Positions 18,971 through 31,625 are shown, counted from the first letter of the stretch. The stretch: 64,000 bases of DNA from Rhineura floridana (GCF_030035675.1 NC_084486.1:94363027-94427026); one strand, 5' to 3'. Numbers and translations are program-made. Notes: generated by a model not told the origin, from the sequence alone.

Positions 18971-21559
18971 CTATAGAAATAGCCCTGCTGGTTCAGACCA
19001 CCACAGGTCCCCCCCCTCTAGTTCCGCATCCCGTCTCCCACACTGTCCAATCAACTGCTTCTGGGGAGCCCTCAAGCAGAGCGTGAAGGACACAGTGCTT
19101 TCCAACAAATAGTAGTCAATGGCATACCGCGCTTCTGAGGATGGAGGTCAACTTCTCACCCTATGAGCATCACAAGTAAAAGCAGTTAGTGGCCGCTATC
19201 TCACTACATCTTGTGACTGTGAATAATGTACATTAATTACACTTTGCCGGAAGGAGGACTTTGTTGTGCCTGTCCTGCCAACCAGTTTCATTTCTCTGTT
19301 CGCGATTCTCTACACCACGCACAGATCTATAATCCTCTGTCATGGCCCCTTTTCCTGGTTAACTGCCTTTAGAAAAAATTAAACACCCCAAATATATTCG
19401 CTTTTCTTGCAGAGATGTTGCTCCAACCTTTCCCCACACCCAATAAATTGGGTTGCCCTTTCTGAACACTTTTCCAGTTCCATTTTATGGGGTAAATGGG
19501 TGGTTATTCTTGACCTATACTGTATTTCGGGCCAACTCGCTGGCTCTACACAGTGATTACTGTAACAAACAGTTAATTGACTCTGTGGCCTCTGAATTAA
19601 TGCTAAAAGCACAAAGAGTGCGTGAAACTGTTTCATGGTTCTGTAGTTATTATGAGATATAAAGAGAGATAATTGCAAAAAGAGCTCTTAAAATACGTTG
19701 CTTTTTGCCATTTGACCTTGAATACTTCGAAGGGTAGGTGTTTAAAGCTTGTTAATACCCCCCATCTTAAAAAATGCTGCTCCCTTTGGGGTGAGGAAAG
19801 TATCACTTCTAGCCTTTCAGTTACAAGGGATATAAAGCTCTTCACTCTAGGGTGATTTTTAAGCTGTGGGGAAATTGCTTTTTACTGACACCAAATCACA
19901 ATTGTTGGAAAAAGGTAACCAGTGTAGATATTACTAGGTATGTAACATAGTTTTTCACCTGGCTTAGGCAATATTGAATAATGCACATGATGTTACTTAT
20001 TGTGGGATACACAACACTGTCCTGTTCATAGCATTAATACTGGGCACATTTGAGCAGTCCTGCTTGTGTATGGGGGTGTGTGAATGTTGGCAGAAGAGAA
20101 TGTTTACAAGTGAGATACTTGTGAACCTAGGACATCCTTTAATCCCATTCCAGTCCATTAACTATTCCCTATAATGTGTCTAAAGCAGGATGGCTTACCA
20201 CTCTACATTTCTGTTTCTTTTATGCATAGTTTTGGTCAATTTTCTTATAAAAATAGCAGAATACATAATATAAAAGAACCATTTTCCCAGCATCAAACTG
20301 AAATGCTCAGAATGACTGCATTCTTTGAATTAATCATTATTTAGAAGACTATACTGGCCATTTTGCAAAGTGGAAACATGTTTTCATACAAAGTTATTGT
20401 ATACAAGAAGATTTAATGCAAGAGAATTGCAGAAAGAATGGAACAAAACTGTAGTGTTGTAGAAAATTGTATAAATTGTAAGTTGTGACTAAGAATAGTG
20501 TGTAATTGTGGCATGCAGCCGAAGTGTAAAATACAATTCCACACCTACGACTAGAATCTCAAAAAGATTGTTGATTTTGTTACTGCCATTGCCCATTCAT
20601 ATAAGATTCCTTTTGGTGCTTTTGTTTCTCAACTCTAGCCAACTTAACTGGGCCTTCTATTGATAATTGTTTGGCTGGCCACAGATGTTCAGCTTTAGTT
20701 TGCTCATCTATATCCACTTCCATGCAGCAACAAGAAATACATTCAGAATTCAAGACTGCATCAGGTTGGATGAAAATAAGAGAAATTTTAGGGTTTTTTT
20801 TAAAAAAAATTGATAATTGGATATTATTGCTACTCCTACATCTCCTCACATCCACACCACATGGTCTCATATATTGACCGAACAGGAAATGGAACATGCT
20901 TCTTAAATATTTCAAGAATACATAGAAAACTTCCTGACAACATTTTGTACTTTAACATCTCTATTGCCCTTTGGGACCCCTTTGTTAGATATCTTAGATA
21001 TAATAGCATTTAGTTACTAATCTATACTTGTCCAACAATCTCAGTTACAAGATGCATAAACGTTTGGGATTATTTTTTAACATTTGTACCTTTGTGGTAG
21101 GCACTCTACCGATTTCAGCCATACACACATGGAACTTAAAATTCAAAAACGCATCTTTGTGAAATGAAACATCTGTTTTCTTCTGGGAAATTGTTCTGCC
21201 CATAATTGCGTTGTTATGTTTTTGAGGTGATGTTGCAATGCTTCATTCAAAATTCCACTTGTACATCTCCCACAACAGGCCTTCTGAAGCCACTTAGTGA
21301 AGTTTTCTCTGCCAACAAGAGGGGGAAGAGAGGGGAGCATCCCTGCTGTGGTAACACATATTAACCAGGGAAACCTTTAAAAAGAGAAACCCCAGCACTA
21401 TGCTGTATAAAAGAAAGCCTCTTGATAAGATTGTCTGCTGGCTGGAAGGAAAAGCATAGCATGTCATGACTATTGATGTTTTAATAAACTGATTCTTGGC
21501 AAGAAGGAGGTGCTGTGGGTGGGCATTTCCTGAGTCTGGCTGCTGATCAATTGCCTGCT

Positions 21560-22395
21560 TTGGATGGGGTTGACTGCTGAAGGAGCAGGTTTGTATTCTG
21601 GGGGTGCTTCTGGGCCTATATTTGTCATTAGAGGCCCAGGTGATCTTAGATGCTAGGAGTGTCTTCTACCAGCTTCAGTTGGTAAGGCAGCCATGGCCGT
21701 TTCTGTATCAGGATAGCCTTACCACTGTCATCCATGTACTTTTAACCCCCAGAGTGGATTACTACAATGTGGGAAGGCCCTTGAAGGTGACCCAGAAGAT
21801 GCAGCTGGTGCAAAATGTAGCTTCTGAATGGAATATTGCCATCATATTATGCCACTGCTTAAATAATTGTGCTGGCTGCTAGCTGGCTATCGGGCTAGGT
21901 TCAAGATGCTGGCATTGGTGTACAAGGTCCTATTCAGCTTGGGAGCAGGATAGCTAAAAGATCCCCTGACTGATCACTGAATTCTGCAGGAGAGGACATC
22001 CTGCAGATCATCATCCTATCAGGAAGTCCATTCTGCAGGATGTCAGAACTGGAGCTTTAGTGTGGCGGCAGCTACCCTTTGGAACTCCTTCCCACTGCCT
22101 AAAAGACAGGCACCTTCTCCATTGTCTTTTCACTACCTGCTAAAGACTATCCTTTTCCAACAAGTCTTCTAAAATCTTTATCCCTGGTGGTATCACTCTT
22201 GGATTTGCACTGATTTTATATATGTGCTGTTGTTGTTTTAAACTATTTTTATATTGATATATTTTTAAAATTGTTGTATATATACAATTATTTTAACTCT
22301 TTTTATATTTGCAACTGATTTATATATGTTATTATATTGTAAATCGCTCTGGGATACCTCATGGGAAGCGATTCAAAAATGAAATAATAAGGAAA
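21560..22395 (+). mobile_element. Old CR1/L2-type LINE fragment
   Basis: Degraded RT C-terminal blocks are seen in plus-strand frames (KVTQKMQLVQNVASE near 21.79 kb), followed by a long T-rich 3' UTR and the end TTGTAAATCGCTCTGGGATA near 22.34 kb. Stops and frame changes are frequent, so this is older than the copy at 5.57-6.24 kb. Confidence 0.75.
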
Positions 22396-22695
22396 AGAGA
22401 ATCATTGGGGAGAACTATTAGGAAAACTAGATCAGTATAAGAACGTAGGAAGTAAAAAGCTTAGTAGCTAAAACCGTTTAATGAAGTAAAACAGCTCTGG
22501 TAAACAAACAAGATTATTAAACAAACACCATGAAATACCAGAGACCTAAATATGTCTATGGAGTTAAAGGATGAGATAAAGCTACCTATACTTATGGAAT
22601 AAGAGAGAAAGCTAAGGGGAAAATGTGAGTGTGGTGTCATAGGAGAATATAAGGAACTCGACATTATAAGGAAAATCCTGTTAGATAATTATTGG

Positions 22696-23232
22696 TGTTG
22701 CGCTGTGTGTAGTTGTGTTGCTTAATTTCATTTAAAAGCAACACCACAGCAGCAGACAGTAACAGCAGATGTTGAAATGCGAGTGTGCCAGCGTGTGTGT
22801 GTGTTTGCCTAAGAAAACAGGCTTTTACCCTGCATCAGCATCACTGAGACTGGAGACTTAGTAAAATAAGGAAAGCTACTGTATTTATAGAAATACATAG
22901 CAGATAGAAAAGGCTTACCTAGTTCTAACTAGCTAAGTTGGAGGCATAACGCCCAGGTGCGGGAGTCAGCCCCATGCTTGGAGAGAGAGAGACAAAGGGA
23001 TGTCTCATCTCTCCTGGACAGCCAGAGGACAAAGGAATGGAAAGGGCAGAAGGAGGAGGCGCAGGTAAGCTTCCCTAAAGGCATCACAGTCTAGCAACAG
23101 AAGGAAGTCAGTCAGAGCATCACAGGTAAAAGGTAAACAAAGCCTATCCATCTAGAGGACCCTAGCTCTATCTTCCCTCTGGAGCTTAAACAAAAGAACA
23201 AAACAGGAGTTGCTCTTGCCCCACTTCCAACA
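22696..23232 (-). repeat. Probable 3' LTR of the broken copia copy
   Basis: Read on the minus strand, a purine tract (GAGAAGGGG) is followed at 23232 by TGTTGGAAG, a typical LTR start. The far end is placed at CAACA (22696) and is less certain. No second LTR is present for comparison. Confidence 0.45.
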
Positions 23233-25640
23233 CCCCTTCTCAACGAGTGTTTGGTTCAGCCCACGAGATTCATCTTGTCTCTCAGCTTGCAATGCCTGAC
23301 TTTGCCCAACGTCTTCGTGAGAGCGTCTGCAGTCATGTCTTCTGTTGGACAATACTCCATCTTGAGTAGTCCTCTGCAGTAGGTATCTCTAATAAAATGG
23401 TGCTTCACGTCTATGTGCTTGGTCCGTGAACTCACCCCTCTGACTCCTTGAGTCTGATGCATCCTTGGTTGTCCTCATGCATCACAACAGGCCCAGGTAT
23501 AGAGATACCTAAATCTTTGAACAGTTCAAGCAGCCACATCAGCTGTCTGCTTGCTTCAGAAGCTGACACATACTCTGCTTCTGTGGAAGAGAGTGCTACA
23601 GTCTCTTGTTTCTTGCTTGCCCAGCTGATCGCTGAATTTCCGCAGTAGGAGATGTTTCCACTTGTGGATTTTTGATCTGTAGTGTCTTCAGCCCAATCAG
23701 CATCTGCATATCCCACTAGTTTGGGATCTCAGGTAGCTGCTAACTTCAGTTTCATTGTTGCAGTGCCCTTTAGATATCTCGCCACTCTCTTTATTGCTTC
23801 CCAGTCCTTTTTGGTTGGCAAGCTGGTTTTTCTGCACAAGTATCCCACTCCTACTGCCACATCTGGCCTGCAAACAGTGCTGATATACAGAAGTTTTCCA
23901 ATAGCTTGTCTGTAGCTCTCATGGTCTTCCCATGGTTGGTTGTTCTGGTCTGGTTTCAGGTACCCTGCTTCCATTGGAGTAGGTGCTGGATGTGCATCCT
24001 TCAGTCCTAGACTCTCAAGAAGGTCTTGGATCTTTTGTTTTTGATTCAGCAAGAAGGATCCATCATCTTCTCTTTCAATTTGTATTCCAAGGTAGTGAGT
24101 GACATCACCCAGGCATTTAACTTCAACCTCCTTGAGATGATTTACTAGCTGTCGCTTGTCCGTTGGATCTTGATACGACAACAGCAGATCATCAACATAT
24201 ATCAGTAAGTAAGTCCATCTATTGTTCTTGAATCTGCTGTACAAGCATGGCTCTGCTTTGCCTTGTACAAAACCTTCCTTCAAGAGCATTTTGCTCAGTT
24301 TCTCATTCCAGGCTCTGGCAGCCTGTTTCAGTCCATAGATGGATTTTTGAAGTTTACACACTAGGGTTTCCTTTCCTGGAACCTCAAACCCTGGTGGTTG
24401 CTTCATGTAGATTTCTTCTTCTATTTCTCCATGCAAGAATGCTGTTTTTATATCCATGTGCTCCACCTGCATTTTCCTGTTGGCAGCAACACTCAGAAGA
24501 GTTCTGATGGTTGTGTATTTGACTACAGGAGCAAGTGTTTCATGGTAGTCTTGTCCATATTTTTGAGAGTATCCTTTGGCTACTAGTCTTCCTTTGTATC
24601 TCTCAACATTTCCTTAAGCTCTATCTTTCTTTCCAGATGTCCCACTCTGCACAATAATTGAACTTTCCCTCTTCCTTCAGAGAAAAATTCCTCTCCAGAT
24701 GCTGTCAATATCTTTTGCCTGTGACTTTCAAAATTTTTAAACAGGCTTCTATCAATTATTATATGTGAGTCAATAAAAAATCTGCCTTTACAGTCACTCT
24801 TGCCTTGAGGAGACACATAGCTAAAATCCTCTGGTGGAGACATCCTTTGTCTTTGTTTAAAGACTGTATGCCTGGAGGCTGGCCTTTGTTTGAAGTCAGG
24901 CTCTCGTCTGCCCCCTATCGCAATTTCTTTGAAAATGGTTTAGAGAGCCACATTTGAAACACAAATCCTGCCTGTCTCCTCTCCTTTGTGGATTGAGTTG
25001 ATGACCCATCTGGCTACCTTTTGTTTGTTTGTTTCTCCCCACAGTGAGGTTTGCTTGCTCAGAGAAAGCCTGCATTTCCTGTTTTTCCCTAAAGTCCTGA
25101 TCCTTCAAATACGACACAAGCTGATTTAAACTTTGATCAGAATTTTCCAGTATGCAGGAAATTAATTTATGATCCTCATTAAGAGAGCTTAAAAGCAATC
25201 CTTTCTGTAATTCTTCATCTAGAAAACGGCCACATCTTTGCAATTTTGCTAAAAGTTCTGAAAATTTTTCTATGTATTTACTGAGACTGCCTCTCTCAGT
25301 AGTTTCCTTTAGAGAAAACAACTCCTTGTACAGAAACATAATGTGGCTCTTTGTTTTCTTGTTATAGACTTCCTGCAATTTTCATAAAATTCCTTTACAG
25401 TGCTGCAGCCTGTACAGACATTCAATGCATCATCTGATAGAGCAGAAATAAGCAGAGATTTTACTTTTGCGTTCTTACGTGTCCATGCAGCCCTTGCGTT
25501 TGCATCCTCAGCTAAGGGTTCAGGATCAGTCAGTATTCCTTCCAACTCTTCTCCTTCCAGGAATGCTTTAAATCTCAAATCCCATAGTTCGAAGTTATCT
25601 CTTTGCCATAGATTCATATTACATTTTGTATGGAAGTGCT
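22696..25640 (-). mobile_element. Broken Ty1/copia LTR retrotransposon
   Basis: A fossil copy on the minus strand. Parts seen from its 5' side: a gag region with a zinc knuckle (CFKCGSLNHFQRNC), then a copia-type reverse transcriptase with AFLHGEIEEEIYMKQPPGFE and LLIYVDDLL, then RNase H (ADADWAEDTTDQKSTSG) and the family's C-terminal end, then a probable 3' LTR. The parts are incomplete and several breaks are present. No matching LTR was found at the right end, so that limit is approximate. Its gag differs clearly from the copia copy at 26.65-30.22 kb, so they are separate families. Confidence 0.85.
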
Positions 25641-26225
25641 ATAATCTCCTCATTTTACTGTTGGTCTAAAATAAACCCAGAAGTTTCTAGCTTTGCTTGC
25701 TAAAAGGTATAAAGCAGGGTGTTGGGATTTTCTGTCAGTCATGTGATGTCTATTGTTTAATCAAAGTTAGAGCCTCGCATCACATAGATGAGATTTTACT
25801 ATCTGCTGAAAGGAGATTATTCTACTTCTGCAAAAAACAACTATCTTGAAATCACTGAACTTAATCATCACTACTGATAGAAATACATTTTTGTTTAACT
25901 TTGGAAAGGTGAGTTAATTGAACAAGGGTTTTGTCAACACTGTGTACATTTGTTATCTTGCAAATACTCATAAAGGAAGATGCATGTGCCTTACCAAGGG
26001 AGAAGCAAAATAAAGAGTATGTAAGAAAGCCAGTAGTTAGACTAGTTTAGTTGACTTGCTACATCTCCTGGATTCTGTCACACATTCCAGAGACCATAAC
26101 TGGACATTGTGACTCATGTAGGATGGCTACTTACACATTGTCAAAAAAAGTAAATGCATCACACACAAAAAAGCCAAAAGTGGACACCCATTTCATTTGC
26201 ATATGCTAATGTCTGTGAATAGATA

Positions 26226-26418
26226 AAAAAATGTAAATGTACGGTCCTCAAGTCGATTCTGACTTATGGCGACCCTATGAAGAGGGTTTTCACAAGGCTG
26301 AGAGGCAGTGACTAGCCCAAGGTCACCCAGTGAGCTTCATGGCTATGTGGGGATTTGAACTCGGTCTCCTAGGTCGTAGTCCAACATCTTAACCACTACA
26401 CCACACTGGCTTTTTTGA
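26226..26418 (-). mobile_element. Sauria-type SINE with 12-bp target duplication
   Basis: The right end is a tRNA-related head read on the minus strand (GCCAGTGTGGTGTAGTGGTT), followed by the GGTCACCCAGTGAGC core and a BovB-like tail (GACTTATGGCGACC). Flanking TGTGAATAGATA occurs at 26214-26225 and 26419-26430, so both ends are well defined. This is a full-length copy. Confidence 0.88.
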
Positions 26419-26523
26419 TGTGAATAGATACAGGCTTAGAAATAGTTCCAATAATTTAAATAGATTACATCTCACCATAGTGGGGAAGACTTGAGCAGGT
26501 GTCCTGTGTCCTTGCTCAGCCTG

Positions 26524-26648
26524 CTGTTCAGGTGTTCACTGTTGATGAACAACTTCAAGGCCTCTCCTGCTCTCCCTTCTTACTATTCTTTAAGTTCAAA
26601 CTGGACTTTGACAGGACAACTCTTTGAATAGAGGACACATGGCCACTC
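26524..26648 (+). repeat. 125-bp direct repeat, copy left of the young copia element
   Basis: It begins CTGTTCAGGTGTTCACTG and ends ACACATGGCCACTC, directly abutting the 5' LTR. The same sequence follows the 3' LTR at 30218-30342. I counted two differences. Confidence 0.9.
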
Positions 26649-27062
26649 TGTTGGCATTAGGCCGTACTGCCTAAGGATGTTTTCATCAGGTCTGGAAAGT
26701 TACAAGCATGTGTTTTGAGAAGCAGTCTTATCTGCCATGTCTGGCCTGAGAGAGCAGACTTGAAGGTCAGACAGGTTGTCATGGTAATGGGAGATAACAG
26801 CTGGGAAAGTTGTGACAGAGTCTATGTGTTGTCGTCTTCTGAATTATGCCTCTGAGCTGAGAGGCTGTCTTTTGTGTTTATCTATGGAGAGAGATGTACC
26901 AGAAGGGGGGTGACTGAGGAATCTCTACATGTATTTACTCTTAAGCCTCTGGCCTTAATGTCTTTCAATAAAGACTCTTAACATGCTCTGAAGAAGTTTC
27001 TTGCTCAACTTAACTCCAACATAATGTATGCTGTTTCACACAACAACGCACACAAGCCAACA
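26649..27062 (+). repeat. 5' LTR of the young copia element
   Basis: 414 bp, TGTTGG to CCAACA. An AATAAA signal lies near its 3' part (about 26968). About 99% identical to the LTR at 29804. Confidence 0.92.
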
Positions 27063-29803
27063 GTGGTAGCAGAGGATGGTTGCGCTCCACAGCGCATTAC
27101 ACCGGAGTAAGTTGCTGGTCTGAACGGCAGACGGAGTTCCAGAGAGGGCAGCTTGATTGATTGAACCAGACGGAGGTGAGCAACATGGCTGTAAACCTGT
27201 CTGGGGGAGGCTTGCCGATGGAACGGCTTAATGAAGCGAATTTTGGCAGCTGGAAGCCGAGGATGAGGGCTTTGCTGATAACAGAGGATTTATGGGACGT
27301 GATTGAAGAAACCCCCCTGGCGGTGCTGACTGCGGCTTGGACGCGTAGAGATCAGAAGGCGCAGGCTTTTATACTTCTGGCTCTATCTGACTCTCAACTG
27401 CTACACGTGAGAGATGTTACAAACGCCAAACAGATGTGGGACGTGTTGGAAGGCATTCATGTGCAACAGACTGCGGGATCTAGATTGTGTTTGGCACGGA
27501 AGCTTTATCAAATGCGCTTCACGGGTGAGTGCGACATGTGTGAGCATCTCACGGAATTCAGACGCCTGTTTGCTGAGTTGACGGACCGAGGCGTCGAACA
27601 TTCTGAACTTCAGAAGACCTATCTGATCCTGGCTTCATTCGATGGGACTTGGAATAATATGGTCATGGCTTTCAAAGCTATGCCTGACGGAGGTTTGAAC
27701 GTTGTGTTTATTGAGGAAAAACTGACCCAGGAATGGCAGCAGAGACAGGAGGCGAAAAGAGCCGAGTCGATGGAGGCTGTCAGGAGTCCAGAGGTGAAAC
27801 ATGCCGTGCCGAAGGATAATAAACGGGAGCAGCAGCGGCTGAAGTCTTGTTTTGCCTGTGGGGCCCGTGGGCATCTCCGTAAAGATTGTGCAATCAAGGG
27901 AAACTCCAGGGACGGAGGCTTGAAGCAGGGAAGTGTGAACTTTGTTTGTAAACAGAAGTCTAAAGACTTGGAACAAATTAACTTTATTCTTGACAGTGGA
28001 GCAAGCCATATATTAATTAAAGACAGACGTTTGTTTTACGTTTCAGAAGAAGTGAAAGACTTTGTTTTACTTGCTGATGGATCACGGAAATCCGTAAAAG
28101 CTAAAGGTCTGGTGAAATTTGACAAACTTGGAATAATGTCAGACTGTTTGTTTGTTCTGGAATTGGCTCATAATATTTTATCAGTGGGCAAACTGGTGAG
28201 TTGTAATTATTCAATTTTGTTCCACAAAGACCAATGTTTTATAATGAGGGGAGATGAAGTGTGCATGCAGGGAAGCCTTAATGATTCACAGTTTGTAATA
28301 AAGAGCAGTCAAGCAGGGTGTGCTGTGTTAAACGCTGAGGCACAGGTACATCAGGGCTGCGTCCATGAATGGCATCAAAGGCTGGGGCATGCAAACCTTG
28401 ACACGATAAGGAAAACCCCTTTGCACAGTGAAGGCATGCGTTTGAAGGATTGTGGACAGTTAATGGATTGTGATTCTTGTAATCAAGCTAAAATGACTAT
28501 TGCACCAACAAACCGGGAGGCTGAGAGAACCACAACAGCTCCCTACCAGCTAGTACATGTTGATTTAGCAGGGCCAATAAATGCTTCACGAGGAGGTGCG
28601 AAATTCTTCATGGTACTGGTAGATGATTTTTCAAGATTTTGTCATGTTTTTCTGTTAAAGCATAAAAGTGAAGCTGAGCAGAAGCTGAAACTGTTCATTA
28701 AGAGAATCGAAACTCAACACTTGGTCACGGTGGGGGCTATACGCTCGGACCAAGGTGGGGAGTTTACGAGTAAAGCATTGAGTGACTTTCTGGAGAGTAA
28801 GGGAATAAACCAGAATTTCACTGCTCCACACAGCCCGTTTTCCAATGGAACTGCCGAGAGAAAAAATAGGGTGCTTGGGGAAGCAATGAGAGCCATGCTG
28901 CTGGATTGCAGTTTAGGGAATTCTTTCTGGGCAGAAGCAATTCTTTATGCGAATTACATTCACAACAGGGTATTACACAGTGCTATTGGAATGTCTCCTT
29001 ATGAGAAACTTACTGGCAGAAAGCCTAGAATACAACACATTCAAAAATTCGGGGCAAGGTGCTGGATCCACATCCCACAGGGAAAAAGGAGGGGCAAGCT
29101 TGCGCCCAGAGCACAGCAAGGTTTTGTTTTGGGATTTCAGAATGCATATTACAGAGTTTGGTGTCCAGGAACACAGCAGTTAATTCTGAGCAGAAGCATT
29201 AAAGTCTCAGAAAAGCCTTGGGATCAAAGGGAGACAGTCCTTCTTACAGGAACAAATGACACACAAACACAAACACGAACACAATCACAGAAATTTAAGC
29301 CAGATGTTGACGTTAAAGTGGAAGGTACACAAATACCTCTCAGAGATGCTTTGAATGAGCTCATTTGTGGGAAACGCAGATCGAAGAAACGAAAAGCTGA
29401 GGAAATGGAAGCTCCTGCGCAGGTTGTGCCAAGCACAAGCACAAATGGGGGGGCAGAGAGAGCCGAAGCTCTGGTTCCTTTAAGACGCTCCACGAGAGCG
29501 AATTTAGGCAAACCGCCTGACAGATTTACTGTGGGATTAATAACAAGTCCTGGAATGCATAAAGTTGTAGACATGGATCCTGAGACACTTTATTTGACAT
29601 GTGTTGAACCAAAGTTTGATTGAACAACGTTTTAGCTAAATGTACAGAGAGTTTCTGAAATGTACTGCTATGTACTGAGATGTAATTCTGAACTGTACTG
29701 AACCGCAAATGTATGATGCAATGTACTGAAATGTATTGCAAGATGTATTGTAGAAATGTGTTATTGTTGTAATGGATTTACAGACATGATGAAAAAGGGG
29801 GAC

Positions 29804-30217
29804 TGTTGGCATTAGGCCGTACTGCCTAAGGATGTTTTCATCAGGTCTGGAAAGTTACAAGCATCTGTTTTGAGAAGCAGTCTTATCTGCCATGTCTGGC
29901 CTGAGAGAGCAGACTTGAAGGTCAGACAGGTTGTCATGGTAATGGGAGATAACAGCTGGGAAAGTTGTGACAGAGTCTATGTGTTGTCGTCTTCTGAATT
30001 ATGCCTCTGAGCTGAGAGGCTGTCTTTTGTGTTTATCTATGGAGAGAGATGTACCAGAAGGGGGGTGACTGAGGAATCTCTACATGTATTTACTCTTAAG
30101 CCTCTGGCCTTAATGTCTTTCAATAAAGACTCGTAACATGCTCTGAAGAAGTTTCTTGCTCAACTTAACTCCAATGTAATGTATGCTGTTTCACACAACA
30201 ACGCACACAAGCCAACA
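29804..30217 (+). repeat. 3' LTR of the young copia element
   Basis: 414 bp, same ends and length as the 5' LTR. Preceded by the purine tract GAAAAAGGGGGA (29791-29802). Confidence 0.92.
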
Positions 30218-30342
30218 CTGTTCAGGTGTTCACTGTTGATGAACAACTTCAAGGCCTCTCCTGCTCTCCCTCCTTACTATTCTTGAAGTTCAAACTGGAC
30301 TTTGACAGGACAACTCTTTGAATAGAGGACACATGGCCACTC
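30218..30342 (+). repeat. 125-bp direct repeat, copy right of the young copia element
   Basis: Same sequence as 26524-26648, starting at the first base after the 3' LTR. It continues into TGTATAAATC, so this side carries the undisturbed downstream flank. Confidence 0.9.
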
Positions 30343-31439
30343 TGTATAAATCTCTGGACTGACTCCTCTCAACTGCTTTTATATATGCACAGTCTTGCTC
30401 AACCACCTCAGTAAGAGGTTTTCATCCAAGTAATGATGTCTGGACAAATTTGTCCTTCACAAACTACTAAGGCTGTTAATTGGAGGCCAACAACATCTGG
30501 CAGGCCACGCAAGTCATGGCTCCACTTAATCAAGTGAGGCTTTGAAATATTTGCCTTAATGATGTTATGGCTTTGGGGTTTGAGACAGATGATTTCTATG
30601 AGTCCCCTTCCAGCCTTTGATTTGAAGCCCTGCACCTGGAGGTGAGAAACCTAGTCCACTGGTCAGATGAATCTCTTTTGTTAAGAGTGGCCAGGTGGGC
30701 TAATGGGTCTGCCAAGTGCCCATTAACTGGCAAATGGGCCAGAGAGATCCTGTTTTTTAAACTTCAGGAGAGCCCCCCCCCTTGGGGTCAAAAAAGAGAC
30801 TTGCATTTTTAGTTGGGTCTGAGGAAAGGCTGGGAATTGGAGACAGGCAGGCTCTTTGCACCATGGCTTTAGGATATCTTCTGTAAGCCTGATGGAAAAG
30901 CAAGATCTATTGGACTGCTGATGCGTTGAATCTCCTCCATCTTAAGCTCAAGTTGGAATGTGTGTAAATAAACAAACCATATTTCATAAAGTCACCACAG
31001 TCTCCACTGACCTTCTTTCCAAGAAAATCAAACCCTGGGCAAGCGCAGGGACCCCTGGAGATCTCTTACAGTTTGGAGATTGGGGTGGTGTGCAACAATA
31101 CATTTGTTCATCTTAAAAGCACCATATGGCTCAGGTACGTGTTCCAAGATTAAGAAATACTGTGGATTTGGGGTTGTGTGCTGTATTCCATGCAGGGCAG
31201 TATCTCTAATGCCCACTCCTGTAATGTTATGGAATGTGGCTGGAGTAAAAGGAGGGACACTATTCCGAGACATTCATTTTAGTGAACGAATGAGAGCTGG
31301 TATATTGTATTTTTATTTATTATATACATATTGTACATAATTGCAGTGGATAATGGTACAGTCCTAGACATATCTATTCAAAAGACCCACAGAGATCAAT
31401 GGGACTTGCTCCCAGGTAAATGTGTACAGGATTGTAGGA

Positions 31440-31625
31440 TTGAGCTACAAATCAGGATGTTTTGAGTTCAAACCTCACCTTTGCCATTGACTCACTGTGG
31501 CCTTAGGCAAGCCACTCTCTCTCAGCCTCAGTTTCTCCATCTTCAACATGGGGGATAATACTGACTTATTTTACAAGTTGTTGTATGGATTACAACTTGA
31601 TAACACATGTGAAGCACTTTGAACG
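31440..31625 (+). repeat. MIR SINE
   Basis: It contains GAGTTCAAACCTCACC, GACTCACTGTGGCCTTAGGC and CAGTTTCTCCATCTTCAAC, in MIR order, ending in GTGAAGCACTTTGAACG. It is a well-preserved MIR on the plus strand. Confidence 0.8.

Larger units (their letters stand above)
26649..30217 (+). mobile_element. Young Ty1/copia LTR retrotransposon
   Basis: Parts in order: 5' LTR; an 18-nt primer-binding site (27064-27081, TGGTAGCAGAGGATGGTT) exactly complementary to the 3' end of vertebrate initiator tRNA-Met; one long open frame (27161-29623) with a gag domain, zinc knuckle (CFACGARGHLRKDC), protease (DSGAS), GAG-pre-integrase (HQRLGHANLDTIR) and integrase (HVDLAG, SDQGGEF); a purine tract before the 3' LTR. 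I see no reverse transcriptase or RNase H, so the copy is not whole and would depend on another element. The LTRs differ at about 4 of 414 positions, which implies a recent insertion. Confidence 0.93.

Noticed and set aside
18847-19086. Plus-strand frames in the GC-rich promoter island as a divergent partner gene
   Set aside because: No recognisable protein and no consistent splice sites; GC-rich sequence easily gives open frames.
20580-20915. 111-codon minus-strand frame between PFKL and PROCR
   Set aside because: Low-complexity and A/T-driven composition, no known motif and no flanking exon signals. I also considered AIRE, which neighbours PFKL in human, but no SAND or PHD finger signature is present.
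21143-21340. 65-codon minus-strand frame with several cysteines
   Set aside because: No family recognised and no partner exon in phase; treated as chance.
26226-26418. A tRNA gene at the right end of this element
   Set aside because: The tRNA-like part is a degraded SINE head without a full cloverleaf, and the whole unit is bounded by a target duplication.
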